Source: Steinernema hermaphroditum (Eukaryota > Nematoda > Chromadorea > Rhabditida > Steinernematidae). From it: a stretch of DNA of 64,000 bases. The stretch's first letter is position 1. Every line of letters begins with the position of its first letter. Location: NCBI GenBank assembly GCA_030435675.1, contig CM059622.1:14818001-14882000 (forward strand), written 5' to 3'. Of this stretch, positions 13,801 to 25,800 are shown piece by piece. Under the pieces are notes generated by a model, which saw only the letters and a list, made by a program, of their open reading frames with translations, made no database searches and had not been told where the DNA came from. The translations under genes and the position numbers were made by a program.

Positions 13801-16800
13801 GAGTGAAAAAAAGTGAATTACGAATTATATTGCGATATCTAACATATTACACGTTGTCGCACCCCAAATCTATCATCGCTGCCTGGTTTCTTGTATCGCT
13901 CGATGTCGCCATCTTCTGCTGCCTACTTTCTTCGTTAAGTCATCACTCCATCGGGTCCGAGGTCTTCCGAGAGGTCTCTTCACAGGCGGGCGCCATTCTT
14001 CGAGTCGATTGTACCACTTCTCCGGGCTTCCGTTCGCCATCTTCCAGGCGAAGTTCCACTTCCTTCTTCTTGCCGCTTCGTCGATGTCCTTCACCTTCGT
14101 GACGCCTCGGAGCCATTCGTTGGTCCTCCTGTCTAGAAGACGGACTCCGGCCATTCGGCGTTCCATCCGTCGTTGAGTGGTCGCAAGCCTCTTCCTCGCC
14201 GATTGAAAAAAGTGAACTTCTGAAAAATAAAAACTTCTGGCGGACCCTTTAATGACTAAATTAAGCATATAATAGTTGAATTCGTAGCGGCAGAAATCGG
14301 CACAGTTGTTTTTTTTTCCTATAGTCACCTATGTTCTACTTTGAGACAGTTTCCAATAGTTTTTCGTCGGTGTATTTCCGTGACTCAAGTGAGTCACCCT
14401 CCCTATCAACAAAGATACACAAAGCATAACCTTCTGCATCTACTACGCAACATTTCCTCCAACGGCGACACTTAATCCCAATGCTTTTGTTTGCACTGCA
14501 GTCGATGCATGAGGTGAACGACTCCAGAGGGCCACACATCAAACCTCTCGCGTGTGGGAAACAAAGAGGCGTCGTTTGGCGCTACGGCAAATGTTATGAT
14601 TCTCGCTTATCAGAAGACGTGACTCATGGAGGTGCTCGGCCCGTGCATTAGTCACTCCCTCCAAATCGCCTTGGGCTATCTTCGCTGTTTTTGTGGAGTG
14701 GAGAGTGTAAAACTAATCGAAGTATATTGCCGTCGGATCGATCGGCGTCTGTTTATTGGCCAGATCCAGCCGAGCTCCAGACGACCTTGAATTGCTTTTC
14801 GTATTGCTGATAAGAGCCATGTGGCCCTTGTGGCTGTTCCTTTACACTGCTACGCTTAGAATTCGGTTAGCCATGTGTCCACGGCCAAGAATTTGAAGCT
14901 TACATTCCCAAGCACGCCATTTTTAGATATCTAAAATTCTTTTCTCGTCGCCACTCACGGAGGAGTAATTGCCGTTCTGCAAATAATTGATGAACGCAGT
15001 GACGTTGGGGCGTATTCTTAAATGCTCTATGCAATAAAACGGCAGCTAAGACGTAGGTGTGACGGCGATGCAGATTTTATAATTGACTAAGACGAGCCGT
15101 CGAGTCTCGGAACATTGCTCTATTCTGTTCTAAGTTGCTACGCGTTCTGATCACCGCTAGAATAGGGCTTTCCCATAGGTCTATTACTGAAATGTCACGC
15201 CAATCATTTTGTCTGATTTCCCTTCTGATCTTACACAGGAACCTTCTGAAGTGTCCCTACTCGGATTGAGCTGTTTTACAAGGCCAGGTGTGCGTATAAG
15301 CCCTTTTTGGGATTAGCCTTCACTAATGAAGGCCTACTTGTGTGTCAATTTTCAGCTCGATCCGCAAGGTTCGCTTATCAGATCTTTTTGTTGTATGTTG
15401 TAAAAGATAAACTCGTAAACTCGTTGTTCGTCAGTTATATGAACTTAAATGAATTTATGAACTTAAAGATTCCCTTAAATGTCCGAATGTATTGTTCAAA
15501 GTCATCACGTTGAGGTCTCCTTGAATTGGCAGATTTATACCTAATGCAGGTCATAAATGTTGGTGCCGCTTTTATCTCTGTGCCAGAGCGTCTGTCCTGT
15601 AAACAGAAAGGTGTAGGATCCACCTCTACATGCAGCAATTTTTCTTGCAAATTGCAAATCAAGACATTAGATAACATCTCGGCTTATCATTTATGTGACT
15701 GGGCGGGATTCAGTCACAATAATCGAGAATGTTCGAGGTGATTACAAAAACAATATTTCTCAGTGAGAAACGAACACCCTTCCCTGGATAATAAAAAAAG
15801 ACCACTTCGGCTCACCTTCATATGTAATGTCTTTTGTTAGAGGACCAGAAAAAAAGGGTCTTTGGGGACCCTTTCGTAAGCAAAACGTAGTCTAGACTCA
15901 GACGCGTTCAGATTAGATCATGCTGATCTTTTTTCCAGATCCTTTTTTTCTATTTCCACTTTTTCAACAGGATCTCTATTTCAACTTTCGCAGTTTGGTC
16001 AAGCGATTTAAAGCGGTCATCCTAGCTAGGTCTTACCTGAAACGTTTACAAAACACTGTTTAAGAGGACAATCCAAAATAGTCTATTTTTGAAATACACC
16101 ATGTTGGCCTCGATGTGATATTTCAACTTTGAGATTCGACCTCCCTTCTCTCCATATATCACTTTTTTCATTTCTTTTTGCCCTCAAAAAAATCATCATC
16201 AATTCCTCTCACACACAAATCAAACTCCCCTTATCTCCCCATCTTCTTCCAACCTCGTCCCATTCGCACACAAATCTCTGTCACATTTTTTCCTCCAACA
16301 GCCGACTACATGCCAAGTCCATGTGCCGCTTTGCAGCTACTTGCGGTCGCCGCTCCCAAAACGACCCTTCGGGGTTTGGGACCTTTGGTCGCCGGCGCCA
16401 CTTCCCCTCTTTGCACCCACTCGCGCGATTTGTCAAAGATCGCCCCCTCCGACTGAAGCCTTTCTTCTTCCTCTCCAAAAGCGGGCTCACGCCGCGAGAA
16501 CAACGAAGTTTTGCCAAATGGCCGTATCGCATGTCAACCGATTGATTTCGACTTTCGGCTCGGCAATGGCGACGCCAAATCCCTGTGGCGTCGTTGCGGG
16601 AGAGGGACAGCTGCATGCGAAGACGCGCTGAGTCCGCAGTTTTATTTGGACAAATTAGTATTGTTCCCTCCACAAATTGGGAGTCGCCTTTAGTCCGAGC
16701 TGTCCTTTCGAGATGTCTGTCGTCGATTTAATTAAGGACCGAATTGTGAATGGAATTAGCCTCGTCGAGAGGGTGTCATTTTTTGGTTCTCCCTCTCTTG

Positions 16801-19800
16801 TTAGTTCCTTTTCGGTCTCTTCCGGCTTTTGTCTTTTCTCCTTGCAGGGTTCGCTGTGAGAAATGTACCCTGCACATTATATCTGTGCTACGTTTTTTGT
16901 ATATTTTGTAGCCTAAGCTTTACATTCTGGTTATTTAGTGAAAAAAAATCGTTTAAACTGGAACACCGTCTTGTACTGGTCTTACCACTTCCATGGTAGA
17001 CTGTATTTTAAGCCCTAGATACTTATACGAGAGAGAAACCAGCAAGGAGATACATCAATGAAAGCGTCACGATTTATGAGTGTCCTCCAGTCAGCTTTTT
17101 CATAAGAGTTAAAGCCACAATTACACATCTTCCTGAATTAGAAACGATTTCATAGAAGATGCCTAGTCTTCTAGATGCCAAGATACCAACCTGCTTAGGT
17201 AGAAATCACTATATGCCTTAATTATACGTAGAAACAGCAAACTTCTGTGTGAGTAGCAACACTGATGGTCAAAGAATCGCTCTTATTCAAGTCGATCCCG
17301 ATAAACAACTGGTCTAAGGTGCCTAAGGTCCCAAAGACAAGGTGATTGTGAACTGTCTATGTGGCGCATTGCGAATGCGCTAGATTTTCAAACGGTCGGG
17401 GAGGGTTCAATGCCGGCCTCAGTACGTACTTTATTAGAAATCGACCGGTCCTCGGATCACCGAACGATCAATGTTTTGTGCTATATTGTCAAAGTCTGAG
17501 CATGCCTTCAAAGCCACCTAATTCTTCCTTTGCATCATGTGTTGTGCCCTTGATGTTGTGCCTTTTGATCTGTTGTCCGAAATTGGCCACTGCACTAAGA
17601 TCTAGTGCCAAGCACATCTCCTTACAGTCCAATGTGAGTGCGACACTTCAGATCGGTCAACTGTTAGAGTCGGAAGATATACCCTCCTCTTTTTTTGTCA
17701 CAAGTACAGTATCATGTTATTTCTTTTCTTTATATCCATTGCCCTCCAACGTCGCATTCCCTATGCGCATATCTCCACGCATATCCATCAACGTTGTACG
17801 TCGCGGCAAAACAAACAAATTCTCAAATTAAGAACGACTCATATCAAATTTATTACCTCGCTTGTTTTCCATGGCTTGCCGACACGATGTGTTATTCCCA
17901 ACGTGAAATTTGAATCCGCTGCTCTCGACGGATCCGTAGCCGTGCGCGCGCGGACGTCGTAAGTGTAACGTGACTTTGGTAAACAGCGCCGACGGCGAAC
18001 TCTGCGGGAGGTCGTAAATATTAAAATAGGACAAAACGGTTGGGCGGCGGCCCTCCGAAGCAAATAGGAGGATTTGGCCCGTCGGCTAATTAGTCCCAAT
18101 TGTTTAGTGGATTAAAGGGACAGACTATAAATACGCACAGCCAAATTGGGGTGATTGGCCCAAGGGCTTATTGCAGTAAATCATCCGGTGGTCTCTGATT
18201 CTTGGCGATGTTTGTGTGGGTGCGAGATTATGGAAGGACTCATTTTTTGGGGGGAGTTGTTTAAAATAATGGGATTGTCCTATCGTTGTGACATTAATGT
18301 TTTTGCGACTTGACGTTTGGTCTGAATAAAAAAATGAGAAAGTTAACGAGATAAGGAGATGAACGCAGTTTTCAAAACAGCACCAAAATGTAATTTTCAA
18401 GAAACTCTGTGGAGGTTCAGTTTACATTTATAACAGTAGCTCTGATCGAGTGGAATCTTGAAGTTGGAGTCTAGGACCCGGGCTCCAATTTATTACCATC
18501 TGTGAGGACACCATTATTAGCATCCTTCCCATTTTGTTTTGGGTACCTATTTCTTCATTGTGAACCCGTCTTGTTAGTCCTAGGACTTTCACGACTTTAT
18601 TTCGCGAATCAAAGGCATTATGCCTTGCGCAACACCGAAAATAGACAAACATAGGATGTCTGGCAGACTAGGAGTTAGTCCTAGGAGCATCCCAAATTCA
18701 AAGTGTAGACGAATGTTTTAAAGGGTCGACCAATCGGAATTTTGATGGGTGCTTGTGGGTCCAAATTGAAAGGGTCTGTGTAACCTATAGACATGAAGAT
18801 GCCTCGAACTTTTCGAGATGGACGAGACGTAGACTTTCTAGACTTGGTACTTTCGGTATTCACCAGTAGCGGATTCGAAGGCATAGTGGCACTGAAAAGG
18901 CCCCATCCTGACTGTCCTACTCAAGTCTAACCATGTGACAAGTGCGGTCGCACCGGTATAGTAGAAGTGAACCGGTAGATTTCGAACTATCCAAAAAACC
19001 TCATTCGTTTGATCTGTAATCGGTCGGAATGGGTTCGACTCTGACTTCAGTCCTCGTTTTGTGTGTCGACCGCTCCTCGAATGAGTGTGAATATACTGGT
19101 AATCCTGGTTATTTCCACTCACTATCATAATGGAAGCAGGCTTCGTTTCGGAGAAGATCGCGCTATTTTTGACAGCATCGTTTCAAAACTCCCAAAAACC
19201 TCAGCTCCTACAGCCATTCTTCTTAATGCTTGTAAAACGTCCGAGTTACCGGTTTGCCCGATAGAGGATAAAAGCACTTAACGTTGTAAACAAAGTTGTT
19301 AACAATTTACGTCGCAAAAATGGCTAAAAGCACGGATAAGTCGACGCAGGCAAGCCTCGTTTAAAAGGGTGATTGATCATTGGGTTAGAGAGACACATGT
19401 TTCTCTGATCAAACATATTGAGAGCAATATTGTTTCCTTATTATACCACAGCTCACTTTCATACAATTTTTGCACAGCCTTACCGAACCCTTATATAGAA
19501 GGGTCACTTCAAAAACATCGTCTCCTTCGATAATTACCCATAAAATATGACAACTCATAAGAACATCGGTATCTTTTGAATGGTTATGATAGCCATTTGG
19601 TTCAAAATACGTTGTTCAGTTTCGAAAACAACCTCATTAGGGATTCCTAGTGCTCATCTTATGTCTGGTTTTGCGCAATGGGCAAATAATGGAATTACTT
19701 TTATGGTCTTGAACTATCTTTTAACCACGGAACATTTCGATCCTTGATGCTGAGACTTTCTCCCTCAATCTTAGAATCGGCAAAGCAAGACACATTACGC

Positions 19801-22800
19801 TAGATATCGAATCTACTGACATGGGTGGGTTATCGTTGACCATTTAGGTTTCATTCTTTGTCATGGATCAATCGTGGCTTTTGCATTTTTGAAAATAGAG
19901 GTGTGCAGATGGGGTCAACCTTCATCATAAACCTCATCTCAAAAATCATGAATCTAAACAAGATCACTCGTGATATGAGGTCGACCAATTGGCATTTGAC
20001 TCAGAATTACACCATTTAATTGAGACTCTCTCCATCGTCAAATTGCATCTTCTATTAAACCCACATAACCAGGAAGTAATCCCCCATTCCCCGGCCTCTC
20101 TCTACGTGTCGAACAGACACGAATCGGACAATACATAGGACAAGATCTTGTTTATCCGATGCTCGACGATAGGCTCGGACCGTGTCTCCGGACTCTCAGG
20201 AGCACCATGACGGCTGTGCTGCCACACGCCGGGCCGACCAATTCATCACTCGACGCCAACGCCACCACCGATTGAACAGAACCTTTCGGTGTCGTTTCTA
20301 TTAGAACGGAGGCGATGAAACACTCCGCTGAAAGTGTGCGTTTTTGAGCGGCAAAAGAGCAGAGAGCACTTGAGCTCAGGTGCACTATACACCTGAGACG
20401 GCTATCAGGTGTGCTGGTGGTTAAAAAATAAACAACTGGCTGAAGGACGATGGGTGTTTCTGACGTTTAAAAGCACGCCTAGGTGTCTTGAGTCCTGTTC
20501 TGTCTTGAGTCCTGTTACAGTCCAGAATGAATCAAGGCTTCTTCTGACCTCCAATAACCATTTTTCAAACAACTGTGTTTTTACGGCGGGCCAGTTGCCC
20601 AGCTGTTGAGAACGGCTTGTTTTTAGTGAAACCCGCTCAAAACACCGTTCAAAATCCCGTGGGCGTACCTTCAGCAAATGGTGTTGAATACGGAAACATC
20701 GCTCGTGAGACAGAAGCTCCTTTACGCTCGGATGCCCACACAAAGTCGATAAATACGGGGTCGGAGGCCGAAAATGTGTTTACAAGCTAAGCCTATCATG
20801 GAATGTCGGATTTGTAAACATGAAAACAGACAAATCGAAAATGGAATCGCCGCCAAATTACGAAATTTGGCCATTTTCTAATGATTCCATGAACGGAAAG
20901 ATTTTCCATTCTTGAAAATCGGTCCTTCACAAGTGGCTTCATATAAATATACATCAAGTTATTCATGTCGAAAACAAAAATATCTCATATCTCAGAAAAG
21001 AAATTCTTAAAATTAGTCTCATTTACTCGAGCCGTCCCCCAGAATTCGACTTTGACCGATCACAGCGCATCGCTAATCACCGTTGTTTTGCCTAAGCGCT
21101 TGCGTCAGAAGGGAACAATCATGCAGTAGGCACAGTTCACAAGAAATATTTATGGGAATCGTTAAAAACACATGGGTAGAGGGATAATAGCTACAGCAGA
21201 AAGCCACAAAGCTGTCGGTGATGATCTAGCTGTACCCAAGAATAGCTTGTAAAAGCCTGGGTAATTGGATGCAGGGTTACCCGACTATTCAGGTGATAAG
21301 TTCAACTACGGTAGATGATTCACGATGTACATCCACCGGGCAAAGCTTGAAGCCCGTTTGGGAGTCCCGTTTTTTTTGAGTACAGAGTGTTAGCAACCGT
21401 TTTGGGATGCCTTCTTCGGATTGAAGGAGCATCTCTAATGGACCGCTTTTCGCGCCCTCAAACGCTCTCTGAGTCAGTCCTCTTTGATCCATATCAATCG
21501 AACTCAAAAGAAGCATTTCCAGGGTAACCTACAACGCCTTGGATTTTAAGATATCTAAGTCCCAAAAGGGGTATTACTTCAGTTAGAACCATCGACCCAG
21601 AAGTTACCAATCCCGTGTCCTAACAGCTTATCTAGGCGAGCAATCTTTCAGAGATATCTAAAGCGGTCAAATAGAAGGAAATTCAAATCTCGCACTCACA
21701 CTTGGGGTAATAGATGCAAACTAAGCCGGATCCTCTGGGCTGAGCCGGAGCCAGCTCCAATTGCGAAATCAACCCGACTATGTGGATTAGATCTCGAGAT
21801 TCTACATTATAGGCGAAATGTGTATTCATTTTGGCTCAAATCAAAGCTCGGTTTGTGGAATGAAAGCATGCATTGAACTGCCTATTAGCATTCATAAATC
21901 ACGGTTAAGCCTGTCAGGAATTCGTTTGCCACAGCCGCTTGTCGGCATTATCTCAGAACTAGAGAACCATATAACCAGTTTATATACCAGATTCTACATA
22001 ACTACGAAAGTGTACTCTTTGACCAGGTCCAGTAGTCTAACATTCAGCACCTACAGAGCTGATCGGATCGGTAGAACGGTAGATCCGTTGACGGCTGACG
22101 GATCGGCTACAGCCAGCCGTGAACTACGGTATGGATCGGCTGGGTTGGCTGGACAACCGATTGAACGGCTCAGCCGATTCCCATCTCTTAGCACCTATTT
22201 GTCAATTCACCGTCCTTTAGCGATCCGGTGAAGACGACGTGGTGTGATACTGTGTGTGTCGCATGTAATTAGTCGTCTCAGTTCCAGAAGGTTCAAGGTT
22301 CAAGAACGTAAGCTATATGCACATAGGATTCGTGCTTACCAAAACGTGCATATCTCAATGATTTTGAGTGTGTCGCATATAAACACTTAAATTTGCGCAT
22401 GCTCCAGAACACTTAAATGCCATTCACGGTCATCCACGGCTGGCCTCTGATCGCTTTTCTCGGAAAACAACTCTTCCCATTCTTCGTCTCAAAGTCTTTG
22501 TTTATTTCTCATCCATAAACATGCAACAAATGCCTTTGCCGTCTTGACGTATCCCTTTTTTGCCCCCAAAAATAACAACCCCTACCGTATTCCCCGGGGC
22601 GACGTTGACTCTAGTTTCCCCATTTCATTAATATGCGCACATTCCAGCGCCCCTTAGGCTTGGGCGCGCCTCCGGGGCCAATCTGTTGGCGGCATCGGCA
22701 CTGACGGCGCCGCCAACTTGTGCGCATTTTTAATTCCAAACGTCGTGTTTACCCGGCAGAAGCCGCTCCACGGAACAACAGAAGCGGTCGCCTCAGGGGA

Positions 22801-25800
22801 CGGCACTTCGCCGTTTCTGCACTGATTCCGCTCGGGCACGGCGGCACAGTCGGGCCACCAATCATCGCGCGTCAGAGGGGAGGCCCCGGGCGCGCGCGCG
22901 CGCACGTTTCCGGCCCTCCCCCGGCCAGGCGCCCTCGAGTGTCGTGTCGGTGTTGTTTTGATTCGGCGACGGCCCCCTCCTCTCACCAATTCTCTTGACT
23001 CACTCTTCCGCGTGTGTGTGTGAAGCGGCACAAGAAGAACAAGAAGTTCCACAGGCTGCGATGGCTTCCGAAACGGCGCAGTCGTCGACGCCCGGAAACG
23101 AGGTAATTGGGAGGGATGGGGAGTTGAGCGGTCAAAAGCTGAGGTTTACGATCGTTGCAAGCTCTTTTCGAGTGTGACTGATGAAATATCCGTTGGACAG
23201 TGTAGCTTTTGGACTACTGTGGAATGTGATATGACCACGATTTCACCATGGATTGACAATATCAGAATCACCCCCAGGTTCTCGGATTCTTTGGCTAGGA
23301 TGGCACCTCCACTTACCAGCTCATACCCCATGGAAGATGCACATTAAGAAAAGACTGTTTTTTGTCCTTATTTAGCGCAAGGAAAAGCGCACTTTTAGAT
23401 CTGATAGCTTATGTTTTCCCGAAAACACTCGCATGGTTTAATAGGTTCAACCTGATAAGAATACGACCAGAGATCGCACTTTCCACTTCGACGCTTTTTG
23501 GTTCGCGAAGTAAAATGAAAACGGAAGAAAGGAGTAATTGTGAGGTCAACCCTGACATGTGATCTCCTTCTTAAGACAGCTGATGACGTACTTTACGCAT
23601 GGTTAACGCACTCATATGTGAGCTGAATAATTAAAAAATGCGTTGGTGAACTATGGTGAACTATGATCAAGGGGGATAGAAGCACTGACAGCTGTTGAAA
23701 TGAGTAATCTGTGTTTGCACAGGCATCTCATGGTTATTCAGCAGCCCAAATCCAGAAATTCATCTCTGGAACGATGGACATTCGAATTTTACAACCCTAG
23801 TTTTATGTGTCCATCGCTATTTTAAGCACTGAAAACAGCATAGACTCCATGACAACAATTTTCCGTCCTTTGGACCCAAACGGAACTTCCACGAAATGTC
23901 AAAGTCCTTTGGAACGTTCTGGAAGTCTTTTGTTGTTCAGAGGGAGAGTGTACACGGAATGTACACACAGACCACAGAATATATCTAAAAGGATCATAGC
24001 CACATGTAGAACCAGGCCTCTATTGTCGGCCTTATTGAGATTTTCAATTGTCTCAACCTTGGATCAATTTAGAGCTGGCTTTTGGCTCCTTCCGGCAGTG
24101 AATTTCTGGACTCTCGCAGGGTCTTGGGCCCATAAATATCTTTGGGAATCTCATACCTTCTTCAAAAGCCTCCAACTCTCGGCAAAAGATCACCATCTCA
24201 AAGTCCAGCTATAAATTTCCGCGTCTTAGTTGGCAACATCTATGAAGTCCAAGTAGATCTTTTTGAAAAATGTGACACTTAAGTCGACGTCCTTAAAAGA
24301 CCATCACGCGTTGTCCTTTCGCTGTCCAGCCTGAAACGCGTTCCTCAGGGAAAAGCACAGTTCAGGGAGTGGGAGAAAATTAAGTGAGTCGGACTTGGAC
24401 GCTTAAAAGAGAAGGTCGCGGAGAGATTAGAGTTGACTGATTGTCCCGGAACCTACCGCTTTCAGCCATGTATCATCCTTGTGAATCGTAGAAACCTTGC
24501 AAACCTATCTACAACTGAAGATATCTACTCGGAAAGCAGAGATCCACCAACCGCCGACGCTTAAACGACCATCAACCGGCTGTCCTTTCTCGTTGGAAAC
24601 GTGGTCTCAGGGGGCACGCAGAGATTAGTCGACGGAAAATTGGATGCGATTAATAGCACTTGGGCTTAAGAGAGTGTTTGGGCGAATGGCCGAACTGATT
24701 TATTAGTAAGCCGATGGCTTTCATTGAGACTATGAATAGCGTGGGGTGTTTTTAGTTTGTCGGGTGATTTGTGTGATTTGCAGCAACGAAGAGTGCTGTG
24801 GGCCTAAATTTAAAGGGTCTGTGTAGTCTATAGACATGAAGAAAGCTCACACTTTTCTGTCTTCGTGGACTTCTAAACTTATACCCGTCAACTTCAAGTG
24901 ACCCACGTCCCATGTGGATGTGGATTTGTCTTTTTCAATAAGACGTCGCCCTAATAACAGTGAGATAACGGGAAGGTCATGTGGTAGTGGCACTGAAAAG
25001 ACCCCATCCGGACTATCTATCCTATTTTGTTCAAATCTAGGCACGTAAACAAGCGTAGGTTAACCGGTATAGCAGCAGTGGAACGGTTGCAATTGGACTG
25101 TCCGTATAGCTCAGTGCGAGTACGTTTGATTTGTAATCGGTCGGGGTGGGTTCGACCCCGGCCTCAGACCTCATGTTTTCCTCGAATGACTGCTACCAAT
25201 GTGCTGCTAATCCTGTTCTTATTTCCAGGCTTTATTTCCACGAAAACAGTAACAAACTTTGCTCTCCCACAAATTAAACTTTCATACCCATCCCCTCGCT
25301 TCTTCTAATCCATAAAAAATGCCCTTAAACTTTGATCGGCTCGTCTCGAACACGCTCACGGCATTTCGGCGAACCCCTCTCCGTCCACTTAATCTGCATA
25401 GTTGATCAGGCGCCAACTTCTCCTCCGCTTATTGTTGTTAATGTTTTATGACCCTTCCGGAGGTTTCGCTCCTAACGGCCCCGTCGGATTGCGTCCACCG
25501 CCGCCGACGACGACGATGCCGATGGCGGCGCTCTATTACAACTTCGACGAAGTGACGCAAAGCGAGATTGTAACATTGGCGCCGCTTCGATCGAAACGCG
25601 CTTTTGGCGGTCGAGTGGTGGGGGCGATTTGGCCCGCCGCAACTTCTCCCATTTGCAGCGGCGATGACGCGCTTCCGTTACCCGTTGCGCGCTCTGAATA
25701 ACAATGCTAATTTCGGGCGGTCGCGCGAGATAAGCGCCGCGCGAGAAGAAGATAAGCAGACTCGGGTGGCGAGGCCGAGACATCGGCGGGGGAGGGGGTA

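Noticed and set aside
13873..14328. Host gene on the minus strand
   Set aside because: The only recognisable part is the LINE C-terminal tail; the remainder is non-homologous extension of the frame.
22060..22200. Full hAT-type element
   Set aside because: One end (CCATCTCTT) is suggestive but the opposite end and target duplication are not found.
25095..25170. Functional tRNA-Thr(TGT) gene
   Set aside because: A- and B-boxes are good but the T stem has a mismatch, the anticodon stem relies on G-T pairs and a T-T clash, and the same sequence is repeated in decayed form elsewhere, so it is a SINE module.
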